This document shows, piece by piece, positions 15,336 through 24,008 of a stretch of 38,853 bases of DNA; the stretch's first letter is position 1, and every line of letters starts with the position of its first letter. The position numbers and the translations under genes are program-made. Source of the DNA: Rhizobium sp. LC145 (GTDB lineage Bacteria > Pseudomonadota > Alphaproteobacteria > Rhizobiales > Rhizobiaceae); assembly GCF_001005825.1 (NCBI RefSeq), contig NZ_LBHV01000021.1, positions 1 through 38,853 of the forward strand, read 5' to 3'. The notes under the pieces were generated by a model. It made no database searches, was not told the origin of the DNA, and worked only from the letters and a program-made list of their open reading frames with translations.

Positions 15336-15363
15336 CCCGCATATGGGCTTGAGCATATGCGGG
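15336..15363. promoter_or_regulatory. Inverted repeat upstream of the luxI-type gene, likely operator
   Basis: CCCGCATATG at 15336-15345 pairs exactly with CATATGCGGG at 15354-15363 across an 8-base spacer. It lies 29 bases after the luxR stop and 61 bases before the synthase start. There is no T tract, so an operator for the neighbouring LuxR-type protein is more likely than a terminator. Confidence 0.6.
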
Positions 15364-15424
15364 AATATCTGGCTTCCCCGTGAGGCGGCATCTTCCAGCC
15401 AAGATCAACAGCTGGAGATAAACC

Positions 15425-16087
15425 TTGTTCATTCTGGTTCAGGCGCATCAGTACACCCGTTATAAGCCTCTCATGGATCAGGCATTTCGCCTTCGCAAAC
15501 GCGTCTTTCACGATCAACTCGGTTGGGCCGTGACAATCGACGATGATTGCGAGCATGACGAGTACGATGCTCTACGGCCGGCTTACCTGATGTGGTGCAA
15601 TGATCGCGCGGATCGCCTTTATGGAACGCTGCGGCTGATGCCCACCACCGGCCCGACGCTTCTTTACGACGTCTTTCGCGACACGTTTGCGGGTGCCAGC
15701 CTGATCGCACCCGGTATCTATGAGGGGACACGAATGTGCCTCGATGAGGAAACACTCTCCGAGGACTTTCCGAGCCTGGAAACGGGCAAGGCTTTCGGCA
15801 TGCTGTTGCTGGCATTGTGCGAATGCGGATTGTCGCACGGTATCGAGACGCTGGTCTCGAACTACGAGCCGCAGCTGGCGCGCGTCTATCGTCGGGCGGG
15901 GCTCGCGGTTGAAGAGGTTGGCCGCGCAGACGGCTATGGTCGCTCTCCGGTTTGCTGCGGTGTTTTCGAAGTTTCAGAGGAAGTTCGCACGCGCATGCAG
16001 CAGGCGCTTGGTGTCGCGACACCCCTTTATGCAGGATATCGGCCGCGCAAAATTGCGGACAGCGAGACCGTGCGCGTATCGGCCTGA
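15425..16087 (+). CDS. CinI-like acyl-homoserine-lactone synthase
   Basis: LuxI-family enzymes make acyl-homoserine lactones from S-adenosylmethionine and acyl-ACP. The 220-residue protein has the invariant residues R24, F28, W34, D46, R70, F84, E100 and R103 (in FRLRKRVFHDQLGW, LYGTLRLMPTTGP, YDVFRDTF and YEGTRMCLDE). The overall wording (MPTTGPTLLYDVFR; YEPQLARVYRRAG; GRADGYGRSPVCCG) matches CinI-type synthases of rhizobia more than TraI of Ti plasmids, pointing to a long-chain 3-hydroxy product; product identity is inferred. The start is TTG at 15425, with GGAG about 7 bases before it. It converges on trbI. Confidence 0.9.
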   Translation: MFILVQAHQYTRYKPLMDQAFRLRKRVFHDQLGWAVTIDDDCEHDEYDALRPAYLMWCNDRADRLYGTLRLMPTTGPTLLYDVFRDTFAGASLIAPGIYEGTRMCLDEETLSEDFPSLETGKAFGMLLLALCECGLSHGIETLVSNYEPQLARVYRRAGLAVEEVGRADGYGRSPVCCGVFEVSEEVRTRMQQALGVATPLYAGYRPRKIADSETVRVSA

Positions 16088-16127
16088 TCCAGGAGTTGTC
16101 CAAAGGGCGGTTGCGACAACGTGTGCC

Positions 16128-17423
16128 TCAACCGCCATAATTGCCGGGAAAGACAATATCTTGGTCTACGAGAACGTTGAACTTGTAGCCCGGCCGGATT
16201 TGGATGGTGGGCTGAACATTCAAGTTCTTGGAAATCGTCTGCTCCGCGACGCGGCCGAAGGTCTCGGCAAAGTTTCTACGCGCCGCGTCTGAAGCCGTAT
16301 CCTGTGTGGCGAGGGTCGAACTCTCCGGAACCGCCATATCGATGCCGGTACCTATAAGTGCAACAAGCGCCGCCGACCCAAAGGTTCGAAAATAGTGATT
16401 GTTGACCTTGTCCGAGAAGCCGCCATAGCCCTGCGAGTCCGTTCCAGCCATGCCGCCGATCTGCAGTGTCGAGCCGTTCGGGAAGATGACATCCGTCCAG
16501 ACCACCAGAACGCGGCTTTGGCCAAACGAGACCTTGCTGTCATAGCGTCCGAGTAACTTGGTACCCTGCGGAATGAGAAGAAAATGTCCTGTGGCGCTGT
16601 CGTAGATGTGCTGGCTCACCTGCGCTGTAATCCGGCCCGGCAAATCGGACATGATGCCGGTAATCATGGTCGCGGGGATGACGGAGCCGCGCTTCAGTTC
16701 ATAGCGTGACTGCTGAGGTACAACCTGGTTCGGCAGGTAGCCGAGATCCTTGATGTCGGCGTTGAAGAAATCTTCTTTCGCAATCTGCCCATTTGGATCA
16801 ACATTCTGCCCCACCAAACCTGATTTCATGGCCGCGGCATAGAGATCGGAGGCACCGTTATTGGTGGCCGGCTGCCGGTCTGTTGTTCTGGTGTTGTTGG
16901 AGATATTTCCCAGCTCCGAGATTTTGACCTTCAGCGGCGAGTCAAACGCAGTGGCACGGGCCTGAAGGCTGGCCATCCGCTGTCGTTGCTGTTCACGAAG
17001 GACTTGCTCGCGCTGCTCGCGTCGAAGTCGGGCCAACCATTCTTCTTCCGAATCCATTTGCGGTCGGCGCTCTTCCCGTGCCTGCTGCTTTATCTGCTCC
17101 TCTTCAATCGGCTTGGCATCTACAATTGTTTGGGTTGCGGGTGTGGGCTGGAATACAGGCTGCTCTTCACGATCCCCGATGATGCCGTCTTTCACCCCGC
17201 GCTTCATCTGATCAGCGAAGGTCGAGGCCGGGACGTTCGAGCCTGCTTCATCCGGAATTCTGTCGCCGAACCCCAGTCCCCGGGATGATATGCCGTAGAC
17301 AAGGACACAGGCGACGACGACTGCGATACCGATGCCAAAGAACACCGGCAGGCGATTAAGCCGTTTCATGCCCTTTTCCTGCGAGGCGCTGCTCGGATTG
17401 CCGAGCTGGAGCGACTGGACCAT
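16128..17423 (-). CDS. trbI: TrbI, VirB10-type channel protein
   Basis: TrbI (431 residues) spans inner and outer membranes as the VirB10-like part of the mating channel core. One membrane helix lies at about residues 26-46 (PVFFGIGIAVVVACVLVYGI). A Gln/Glu/Arg-rich periplasmic coil follows near 105-150 (EEQIKQQAREERRPQMDSEE onward). The C-terminal VirB10 beta-barrel domain includes VIPATMITGIMSDLPGRITA and the conserved LLIPQGTKLLGRYDSKVSFG. It is the last gene of the trb operon, 12 bases after trbH. A GC-rich inverted repeat (16106-16113 with 16129-16136) at its stop could serve as a weak bidirectional terminator for trbI and the convergent synthase gene. Confidence 0.95.
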   Translation of the reverse strand: MVQSLQLGNPSSASQEKGMKRLNRLPVFFGIGIAVVVACVLVYGISSRGLGFGDRIPDEAGSNVPASTFADQMKRGVKDGIIGDREEQPVFQPTPATQTIVDAKPIEEEQIKQQAREERRPQMDSEEEWLARLRREQREQVLREQQRQRMASLQARATAFDSPLKVKISELGNISNNTRTTDRQPATNNGASDLYAAAMKSGLVGQNVDPNGQIAKEDFFNADIKDLGYLPNQVVPQQSRYELKRGSVIPATMITGIMSDLPGRITAQVSQHIYDSATGHFLLIPQGTKLLGRYDSKVSFGQSRVLVVWTDVIFPNGSTLQIGGMAGTDSQGYGGFSDKVNNHYFRTFGSAALVALIGTGIDMAVPESSTLATQDTASDAARRNFAETFGRVAEQTISKNLNVQPTIQIRPGYKFNVLVDQDIVFPGNYGG

Positions 17424-17435
17424 ATCTGTCTCTCC

Positions 17436-17879
17436 TCAGTTTCGCTTCATCAATGAAAGCGGGCTTGCCGGCGTGGCGCCACCTGATGACACCGAATAGG
17501 CTCGCCCAAGCTCGAGTGTCTCGCTGGAAAGTCTTGCCAGCACCTGTCCGTCAACGTCGATCAACGAATATGCCAGCTCGATCGGCTTGGCGGTGTCTTT
17601 CAATGAGCGCGCCTTGTCATCCGTCACGACAGTGAAACCCCACCCCTTCAACGCGGCCTCGAGCGCGGTCGCGAAATCCGATGTGTCGTTGTGAAGCCTG
17701 ATCGGCGTGGCGGTTGACCCTGCCTGCTCGGCGTAACGTCCAGCCATGTCGCCGGCGATAGCGCTTGCCACGGGGCCTGTTACAGTCGAAGGCGCGGCGC
17801 TCGTCGTGATCGCGTCTGTTCCGGTCTGGCAACCAGAGAGAAGAACGCCAGCAACAAATAGAAGAAGGCAAAGGCGCAT
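17436..17879 (-). CDS. trbH: TrbH lipoprotein
   Basis: A 147-residue secreted lipoprotein: the signal peptide MRLCLLLFVAGVLLSGC has a lipobox (LLSGC) with the acylated Cys at residue 17. The mature part includes ATALEAALKGWGFTVVTDDK and VLARLSSETLELGRAYSV. TrbH belongs to the Ti/RP4 mating-pair genes and probably helps seat the TrbG-TrbI core, like VirB7; that role is inferred. Three bases separate it from the trbG stop upstream and 12 from the trbI start downstream. Confidence 0.88.
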   Translation of the reverse strand: MRLCLLLFVAGVLLSGCQTGTDAITTSAAPSTVTGPVASAIAGDMAGRYAEQAGSTATPIRLHNDTSDFATALEAALKGWGFTVVTDDKARSLKDTAKPIELAYSLIDVDGQVLARLSSETLELGRAYSVSSGGATPASPLSLMKRN

Positions 17880-17882
17880 CGA

Positions 17883-18713
17883 TCAGCCTCCCCGCCGGAT
17901 GGTGATTTTCTGCTGACGCCAGCCGACGCCCGAAACAAGGACAGCCTTGTCGATGTTGTAATCGACAATCATCATGTCGTTTTTCATCCGGTAGTTTACG
18001 ATCCGGTTTTGCCCGCCAGAGACCACGAAGAGGACCGGCGCATCCTGACCGGAGAGCGTTCGCGGAAACTGTATGTAGGTCTTCTGCCCATCCGAATAGA
18101 CGCGCTTCGGCTTCCAGGGCGCGCTGCCGCTCAGCGAATAGGCGAAGGCAAGTTGCTCTGGCGGTACGCCGCCGTCGGAATTGGTCATCGTCTGAATTCG
18201 AGCGTTGATGTCGGACAATCTCGTCGCGGCCTCTTCCGGATACTCGAAACCAACGCGGGCCATGTACTGGCTTGGATGCGATTTGAGCTGAATGTGATAC
18301 GTGCGCCTCGACGTCGTCACGACCATCGATGTGACCAGCCCGGCCTCAGACGGTTTGACGATCAGGTGAATTGCCTGTCCGCCCGCAGCACCGGATGTGG
18401 CCGGCTCGACCTTCCAGCGTACCGTGTCGCCGACAAGAACGTCGCGGACAATCTCCCCACCCTGAAGCTCGATGTCGCAGACCTGTAAAGGTGAGCAGAC
18501 GACAGAAGGCTGCGTCTCACCGAACAGGAAGATGACTTTTCCGTCGGCGCCCGTTGTAACCAGTCCCCGCTGCCCACGCCATTTGTTGGAGAGGGTGGTT
18601 CCTTTCGCCTCATTCGTCGTCAGGCTCTGGGCAAAGCCCGATGTCGTCGCCATGGACCAAAATGCAAGCGCCGTCATGCAGCATAGCGCTGTCCTGTTTA
18701 TCCTTGTATTCAT
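17883..18713 (-). CDS. trbG: TrbG, VirB9-type channel protein
   Basis: TrbG (276 residues) is the VirB9-like periplasmic and outer-membrane component of the mating channel. A signal peptide ends near SGFAQ (residues 25-29). The N-terminal VirB9 domain includes VICSPLQVCDIELQGGE-type wording (VVCSPLQVCDIELQ), and the middle has YHIQLKSHPSQYMARVGFEY. The C-terminal beta domain includes PKRVYSDGQKTYIQFP and the closing KAVLVSGVGWRQQKITIRRG. It sits between trbF (15-base gap) and trbH (3-base gap), in the usual operon order. Confidence 0.94.
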   Translation of the reverse strand: MNTRINRTALCCMTALAFWSMATTSGFAQSLTTNEAKGTTLSNKWRGQRGLVTTGADGKVIFLFGETQPSVVCSPLQVCDIELQGGEIVRDVLVGDTVRWKVEPATSGAAGGQAIHLIVKPSEAGLVTSMVVTTSRRTYHIQLKSHPSQYMARVGFEYPEEAATRLSDINARIQTMTNSDGGVPPEQLAFAYSLSGSAPWKPKRVYSDGQKTYIQFPRTLSGQDAPVLFVVSGGQNRIVNYRMKNDMMIVDYNIDKAVLVSGVGWRQQKITIRRGG

Positions 18714-18728
18714 TGAAGTCCCCTGCCC

Positions 18729-19391
18729 TTACAGTTGCGCGGTCCAGTCGAAGTCCTTGACATAGAGGCCGATGGGATTGAGACGGATCGTCGCCTCGTC
18801 CTGGGGTGGGGTGATCGCCACCGTGGCTATGCCGCGAAATCGGCGTGTCGCGATTTCCTTGCCCTTGCGATCACGCTCATATTCGGTCCAGTCGATCTGA
18901 TAGGTCTGGTTCGACAGCGCGACGATGTTGTTCACCTCGATGGCGACGGTCGCATTCACGGCCCTCTCGAACGGCGAGTTGCCCCGGAACCAGGCATTGA
19001 TCTTCTGGGTCGATGGATCGCTTGTCCTGAGAAGCGCATATGTCCGGTCGATGTATTGCTTCTGGACGACGGCGTCGGGCGTAATGGAGCGGAAGCTCGT
19101 GACAAAGCCTCCGAGCGTGGCACGGATGACGCGTGCATCGGCATATTCGATCTGCTGCGGAAACCCGGCGGAGACGGTGTTTCCGAGCTTGTCGACCTCG
19201 ACGATGTACGGCACGAGTTTGACTTGCGTGCTGAGATACAGCGAATAGCCAAAACCGATCACCGCCATACCCAGGCTTAAGATTCCGACCGTCCGCCATG
19301 CCGAAGCCGCCTTGACGTAAGAGCCGTATCGTTCCGACCATTCCTGCCTCGCGGCAAGGTACGGGTTCTCCGGGGCGCGTTGCGCTGCCAT
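18729..19391 (-). CDS. trbF: TrbF, VirB8-type channel protein
   Basis: TrbF (220 residues) is the VirB8-like inner-membrane protein that nucleates assembly of the mating channel. A short cytoplasmic start (MAAQRAPENPYLAARQEWSE) precedes a single membrane helix at about residues 31-52 (WRTVGILSLGMAVIGFGYSL). The periplasmic VirB8 fold contains VEVDKLGNTVSAGFPQQIEY and ends with NPIGLYVKDFDWTAQL, the typical C-terminus. It lies 21 bases after trbL in the operon. Confidence 0.95.
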   Translation of the reverse strand: MAAQRAPENPYLAARQEWSERYGSYVKAASAWRTVGILSLGMAVIGFGYSLYLSTQVKLVPYIVEVDKLGNTVSAGFPQQIEYADARVIRATLGGFVTSFRSITPDAVVQKQYIDRTYALLRTSDPSTQKINAWFRGNSPFERAVNATVAIEVNNIVALSNQTYQIDWTEYERDRKGKEIATRRFRGIATVAITPPQDEATIRLNPIGLYVKDFDWTAQL

Positions 19392-19412
19392 ATTGTTATC
19401 CCTGTCTTGAAA

Positions 19413-20594
19413 TTACGGTTTGTCTTGTCGTTCCGGCGGTTGACCGGGCGAGGCTCCCTTGCCACGAGCCTGGTCGAGCTTCGCGTTCGCCAGGCCAAGG
19501 ATGGAGCCGGCATAGGCACCGGGCGACCCGATCGCCTTCTCCTTGGCTGCGGATCCTGCGGCCTGCCCGGCCGAGCCAAGGCCTGCACCCACTCCGCGAA
19601 TAGCCGCTCCTCCAAAGGATGATCCGGCAGCCCGCGCTGCTTGCCCTGCAGCAAATCCTGCTCCAGCCGCACCTGCGGCCAGGAAGGCTCCGCCGGTCGC
19701 GAACGACGCCGCCTGCCCACCGTGCTGAATGGCTTCCATCCCGCCGGAAACAGACGCCCCCTGAACGACGCCCTGCATAATGTTTGGAACATACATCGCG
19801 ATGATAAACACAACGACCGAGATGCCGGCGATCGCAAGTGTCGTGATGAACTGGTCGGTCTCGGCGGTAGGGGCCTGAGCAAGTCCCAAGAGGACATTGG
19901 AGCCGATCTTTGCGATCATGACCAACGCCATGAGCTTCATGCCAACGCCGAAAGCATAAACGAGATATCGGACAGCAAAGTCCTTTGTGAACGAGGATCC
20001 ACCAAGGCCGAGCATAATCATTCCCGCGAGTAGGCCGACATACATCTCGACCATCACAGCCACGAAAATCGCCGCCACCAGCGAAAAGCAGATCACAACA
20101 ATACCCATGGCGAGAACGGCTGCGATCGCAAGGGCATTATCCTCGAAGACACCGAACTTAGCCTGTTCCGACATCTGCGAAGCGACACGGATACCCGCAT
20201 CGAAAACCTCCGCGGGCGAAGCTGACCCACTGCCGGCCCCAATCTGATAGAGACTATCGACAACAGCTTCGGCAAACGTCGGTCCCTGGGTCAAAACAAA
20301 GGCAAAAAAGCCGATGAACATGATCCTCCGCACAAGCTCTGCGAACCAGCTGTCGAGGGATGCCGACTGAATGGCGAGCCACACCGCGGCAATCCCCACC
20401 TCTATTCCGGCGAGGATCCAGAACAGAGACCTTGCCGCATCCATGATCGTTGTTTCCCAGCCCTTGGCAGCGGAAGAAACCTGATTTTCAAGTTCCGTGA
20501 GGACTTGGCCCTGCTGTGCAAACGCTGGGCCGGCCAGCATAAGGCATGCAAGTCCTGTTGCGAAAAGCATCAACTCGATCCGTGCCCTCACCAT
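19413..20594 (-). CDS. trbL: TrbL, VirB6-type polytopic membrane protein
   Basis: TrbL (393 residues) is the VirB6-like inner-membrane channel subunit. It has a signal-like start (FATGLACLMLAGPAFAQ) and about six hydrophobic segments between residues 55 and 290, including FWILAGIEVGIAAVWLAI and ALAIAAVLAMGIVVICFSLV. The C-terminal 100 residues are rich in Ala and Gly (GGAFLAAGAAGAGFAAGQAA) and then charged, as usual for the family. The start overlaps the end of trbK by seven bases, indicating coupled translation. Confidence 0.94.
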   Translation of the reverse strand: MVRARIELMLFATGLACLMLAGPAFAQQGQVLTELENQVSSAAKGWETTIMDAARSLFWILAGIEVGIAAVWLAIQSASLDSWFAELVRRIMFIGFFAFVLTQGPTFAEAVVDSLYQIGAGSGSASPAEVFDAGIRVASQMSEQAKFGVFEDNALAIAAVLAMGIVVICFSLVAAIFVAVMVEMYVGLLAGMIMLGLGGSSFTKDFAVRYLVYAFGVGMKLMALVMIAKIGSNVLLGLAQAPTAETDQFITTLAIAGISVVVFIIAMYVPNIMQGVVQGASVSGGMEAIQHGGQAASFATGGAFLAAGAAGAGFAAGQAARAAGSSFGGAAIRGVGAGLGSAGQAAGSAAKEKAIGSPGAYAGSILGLANAKLDQARGKGASPGQPPERQDKP

Positions 20595-20770
20595 CTTGGA
20601 CGCATTTCCTGGCCCTTTTCGATCGGGGGTAGGTCCTTTTTCACACCGAAAAACTTCTCACCCATTTTGGATGCTGACCGCTCGTCGGATTTCATGATGA
20701 ACACCGTTGCTGCGGATACGGATGCAACTGCTACCAAAAGCGCGATAGCGATGATAACCGCGCGGCTCAC
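20588..20770 (-). CDS. trbK: TrbK, small membrane protein (entry-exclusion type)
   Basis: A 60-residue protein with one N-terminal membrane helix (SRAVIIAIALLVAVASVSAA) and a short charged periplasmic part that ends RPRW. RP4 TrbK is an entry-exclusion lipoprotein. The Ti-type TrbK has the same place between trbJ and trbL but lacks a proven exclusion role. No lipobox Cys is present here. The GTG start overlaps the trbJ stop (GTGA), which decides the start; a longer frame upstream to 20881 overlaps trbJ and is not credible. Confidence 0.82.
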   Translation of the reverse strand: MSRAVIIAIALLVAVASVSAATVFIMKSDERSASKMGEKFFGVKKDLPPIEKGQEMRPRW

Positions 20771-21570
20771 CAGCGTGGCTCCATCTTCTGACCTTCGGGG
20801 ACGCCACTGGTGTCGGCGTTGAAGAACTTTTCCCGTCGGGCCTGTGCCAGATCCTTGTCGGTTTGCTCGCTTTGCAGCCACGTCCCCATCATCGTCATCT
20901 GCTGGGATACGAGACCACGCAGCTTCTGCATTTGCGCAACCTGCTGCGCCGCAATTTCGTGGCCGACCTGGAGAGCTTTCATTTGGCCATCGGCAGATTC
21001 CGACATGTTTCTGAGGGAGCCCATCGTATCCTCCTCGCTGTCGAACTGGTCAGCCGTCAGGCTCGCAGCCTTGAGCGTGCTGGCGATGGTGTCGCGGTTG
21101 GTGTCTGACCAACGGGCATAGTTCGAGGATAGGTCCGTCCCGTTGGCGGCGGCAGTCTGAAGATCAGCATAGGATTGAAAGCGCTGCTTCAGCACATCAT
21201 CTGCGCTCCCCATCGAGAAAGAGATGCTCTGTCCTTGGTCGACGATATCCCGCAGCCGGTTGAGGTCGTTTTCGACTTGGCCCCAGATGTGATCGGGCAG
21301 CTGCGCGGTATTTTGCAGCATGTTTTCGTAGATGTTCAGCTGGTTTTGGATCTGCTCGGCCAACTGGCTGATCTGTGTCAGCTGATTGTCGACTTGCAGG
21401 ACGGAGCTTTTAAGGAGGTCGACGAGCTGTGCATTGTTGGCAAGCTGTGTCCACTCGGTTGCAGCGCCCGTCGCTGAGCCGGCAAATGCTGGTGCCGAAG
21501 CGCAGACTGCAAAAGCTGCCACGACAGCCGTCGCGGATTTGCTTCTGAGCGATAGGATATGGTCAAGCAT
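20767..21570 (-). CDS. trbJ: TrbJ, VirB5-type secreted mating protein
   Basis: TrbJ (267 residues) is the VirB5-like periplasmic or pilus-associated protein. The signal peptide (LRSKSATAVVAAFAVCASAP, then AFAG) is cleaved near residue 29. The mature part is helical and Gln-rich, with VDNQLTQISQLAEQIQNQLN at about residues 58-77 and a long C-terminal coil (EIAAQQVAQMQKLRGLVSQQ). The ATG at 21570 overlaps the trbE stop by eight bases and gives a clean signal peptide; the open frame to 21726 overlaps trbE and is rejected. Confidence 0.93.
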   Translation of the reverse strand: MLDHILSLRSKSATAVVAAFAVCASAPAFAGSATGAATEWTQLANNAQLVDLLKSSVLQVDNQLTQISQLAEQIQNQLNIYENMLQNTAQLPDHIWGQVENDLNRLRDIVDQGQSISFSMGSADDVLKQRFQSYADLQTAAANGTDLSSNYARWSDTNRDTIASTLKAASLTADQFDSEEDTMGSLRNMSESADGQMKALQVGHEIAAQQVAQMQKLRGLVSQQMTMMGTWLQSEQTDKDLAQARREKFFNADTSGVPEGQKMEPRW

Positions 21571-24001
21571 AGCGATTGATCCCTCTTTCAATGAGCCATT
21601 GGGTCGGCCAGTCTTTGCCGTAGGTTGAGAGAAGTTCCCGGATGCGGGCGAGGTCGGCTTTGCCAGAAGCGCCGACGAAGGACAGCGTGAGTGGCCCGAG
21701 CCCCATATCAAAGAGCCGTCGTCCATCAGGCGACGTCACGTAATATTCACGCTTTGGAATGGCGGTTGCGACGATTTCAATCTGGCGAGGATTGAAGCCG
21801 ATACGCTCATAAAATTCTCGTGTCCCGGATTCCCGAGCCGCCCCGTTTGGTAAGCATATCTTGGTTGGGCAGGATTCCTTCAGGACATCGATGATGCCCG
21901 AACGCTCTGCGTCCGAAATTGACTGGGTGGCGAGAACGACAGCGCAGTTCGCCTTTCGCAGCACCTTCAGCCACTCGCGGATCTTGTGGCGAAAGACAGG
22001 ATGGCCGAGCATCAGCCACGCCTCATCGAGAATGATGAGACTTGGTGCCCCCGTGAGCCGTTTTTCGATCCGGCGAAACAGATAGGTTAGCACGGGTACG
22101 AGATTTCGCTCGCCCATATTCATCAGTTGCTCGATCTCGAAGCACTGGAACAGACCGAGGGTTAGCGAATCCCGTTCAGCGTCGAGAAGCTGGCCCATGG
22201 GACCGTCAACAGTATAGTGGTGCAACGCGTCCTTGATCTCCCGCATCTGCACGCCGCTCACAAAATCCGACAGCGACCGGCCTGGCGCCCCCGCCATCAA
22301 GCCGATCTGCCGAGATATGGCGTTTCGGTGGTCCGGGGTGACCGTGACACCCTGCAGGGAGACGAGTGTTTCGATCCATTCGGAGGCCCAGGCGCGGTCG
22401 GTATCGGTCGAGAGGTCGGAGAGAGGGCAAAAGGCAAGCCTAGCCCCCTCCCCTGCCTCGCCGCCGATTTCGTAGTGATTGCCATCCACGGCCAGCGTCA
22501 GAGGAAGGATGGAGTTGCCTTTGTCGAAGGCGAAAACCTGCGCACCCTCATACCGGCGAAATTGCGCTGCGATGAGCGCGAGAAGCGTTGACTTGCCGGA
22601 ACCGGTTGGTCCGAAAATCAGCGTATGCCCGACATCATCCACGTGAAGGTTCAGTCGGAAGGGTGACGATCCGGAAGCCACCTGCGTCAGTGGCGGCGCG
22701 TCGGGTGGATAGAATGGGCAGGGCGCAAGTAGACTGCCCGACCAGACGGAATTGAGGGGGATCAGGTCTGCGAGATTGCGGGTGTTTATCAGAGGTTCCC
22801 GGATGTTGCAGTACCAGTTGCCTGGCAAGCTCCCGAGGAATGCGTCCGTCGCATTCAACGTCTCGATCCGCGCGCCAAATCCTTCAGCCTGGATCAACCT
22901 TCGAACGGACTCGGCTTTATCGGCAAGATTCTCTCTGCTTTCGTCGAATAGAATGATCACCGGCGTGTAGTAGCCATAGGCGACCAGCTGCGAAGATGCC
23001 TCGGCGATCGCGTCTTCAGTCTCCGCGACCATGGCCATTGCGTCCTGGTCAACGGATCGGCTGTGCGTCTGGAAAAGTTGGTCGAAAAACGGCCGCACTT
23101 TTTGCTGCCATTTCTTGCGCGTGCGCTCCAACCGCTGTTTGGCTTCCTCAGCGTCCAGAAAGATGAAGCGCGACGACCAGCGATAAGTGAGCGGCAGGAG
23201 ATCGAGGCTGTTGAGGATGCCTGGCCAGCTCTCGGCCGGCAAACCGTCGATCGCTATCACGCTGAGGAACCGGTTTTCGATCTTCGGGGTAAGGCCGTGC
23301 TCTAGCTCCGCGGTGGCCAGCCAATCCAAATACATTGGAATTTCAGGTAGACGGACTGGGTGGTTTTCACCGGTGATGCAGAATCTGATGAACTGGAACA
23401 GCTCATCATAACGGGCAATGCGGGTGCCACCGCGTTCCGGCACCTCACGCGTCCGCATACGCTCAATGGAGATGACGTTGCCGAGGTACTGCTCGATCTC
23501 TCGGGTGGAGCGCCTGAAACTGTCGAGCACTGTATCGGCATAGGTAGCCGTCCGGCTCTCGGTGTCCGAGTAGATGTACCGCGTGACGCCAGAGCGCCGG
23601 CGCTCAGGAGGGCGATGTGTCAGGACGAGCGCATGCCGGCTCTCGAAATGCCCGCGCTCTTGTTCGAAGTGCTTGCGCCGCTCATCATCGATCATGCGAG
23701 TGACAGCATCGGGGAAATGACTGCGTTCCGCAGAAGGATAGTCAGTCGTCGGGATGCGCACGGCCTCGACCTGGATCATCCAGCCGGAACCTAGCCGTGA
23801 AAGGATCGTATTGATTTGACGGGACAGCTCGTTGCGCTCGAAATCCGTGGCGCTCTCGGAGTCAGGGCCGGCAAAATACCATCCCGCCATGAGACTTCCG
23901 TCCTTGAGAAGAATGATCCCGTTATCGACCAGTCCGGCATAGGGCACGAGATCGGCGAATGACGGTGCGGACGGACGAAGGGAACGCAAAGCGACCATCA
24001 T
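21563..24001 (-). CDS. trbE: TrbE, VirB4-type transfer ATPase
   Basis: TrbE (812 residues) is the large VirB4-like ATPase that energises pilus and channel assembly at the inner membrane. The N-terminal CagE/TrbE domain has the typical RTATYADTVLDSFRR region (about residues 151-165). The C-terminal ATPase has Walker A GPTGSGKST near residues 463-471 and Walker B SLIILDEAWLML near 652. The tail includes KREYYVTSPDGRRLFDMGLG. The start is ATG-ATG at 24001/23998; either could be used. It follows trbD by seven bases and overlaps trbJ by eight. Confidence 0.96.
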   Translation of the reverse strand: MMVALRSLRPSAPSFADLVPYAGLVDNGIILLKDGSLMAGWYFAGPDSESATDFERNELSRQINTILSRLGSGWMIQVEAVRIPTTDYPSAERSHFPDAVTRMIDDERRKHFEQERGHFESRHALVLTHRPPERRRSGVTRYIYSDTESRTATYADTVLDSFRRSTREIEQYLGNVISIERMRTREVPERGGTRIARYDELFQFIRFCITGENHPVRLPEIPMYLDWLATAELEHGLTPKIENRFLSVIAIDGLPAESWPGILNSLDLLPLTYRWSSRFIFLDAEEAKQRLERTRKKWQQKVRPFFDQLFQTHSRSVDQDAMAMVAETEDAIAEASSQLVAYGYYTPVIILFDESRENLADKAESVRRLIQAEGFGARIETLNATDAFLGSLPGNWYCNIREPLINTRNLADLIPLNSVWSGSLLAPCPFYPPDAPPLTQVASGSSPFRLNLHVDDVGHTLIFGPTGSGKSTLLALIAAQFRRYEGAQVFAFDKGNSILPLTLAVDGNHYEIGGEAGEGARLAFCPLSDLSTDTDRAWASEWIETLVSLQGVTVTPDHRNAISRQIGLMAGAPGRSLSDFVSGVQMREIKDALHHYTVDGPMGQLLDAERDSLTLGLFQCFEIEQLMNMGERNLVPVLTYLFRRIEKRLTGAPSLIILDEAWLMLGHPVFRHKIREWLKVLRKANCAVVLATQSISDAERSGIIDVLKESCPTKICLPNGAARESGTREFYERIGFNPRQIEIVATAIPKREYYVTSPDGRRLFDMGLGPLTLSFVGASGKADLARIRELLSTYGKDWPTQWLIERGINRYA

Positions 24002-24008
24002 TGAACCT

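Noticed and set aside
16106..16136. Inverted repeat GGCGGTTG / CAACCGCC at the trbI stop as a strong terminator
   Set aside because: The loop is 15 bases and there is no T tract on either side; at most a weak bidirectional terminator.
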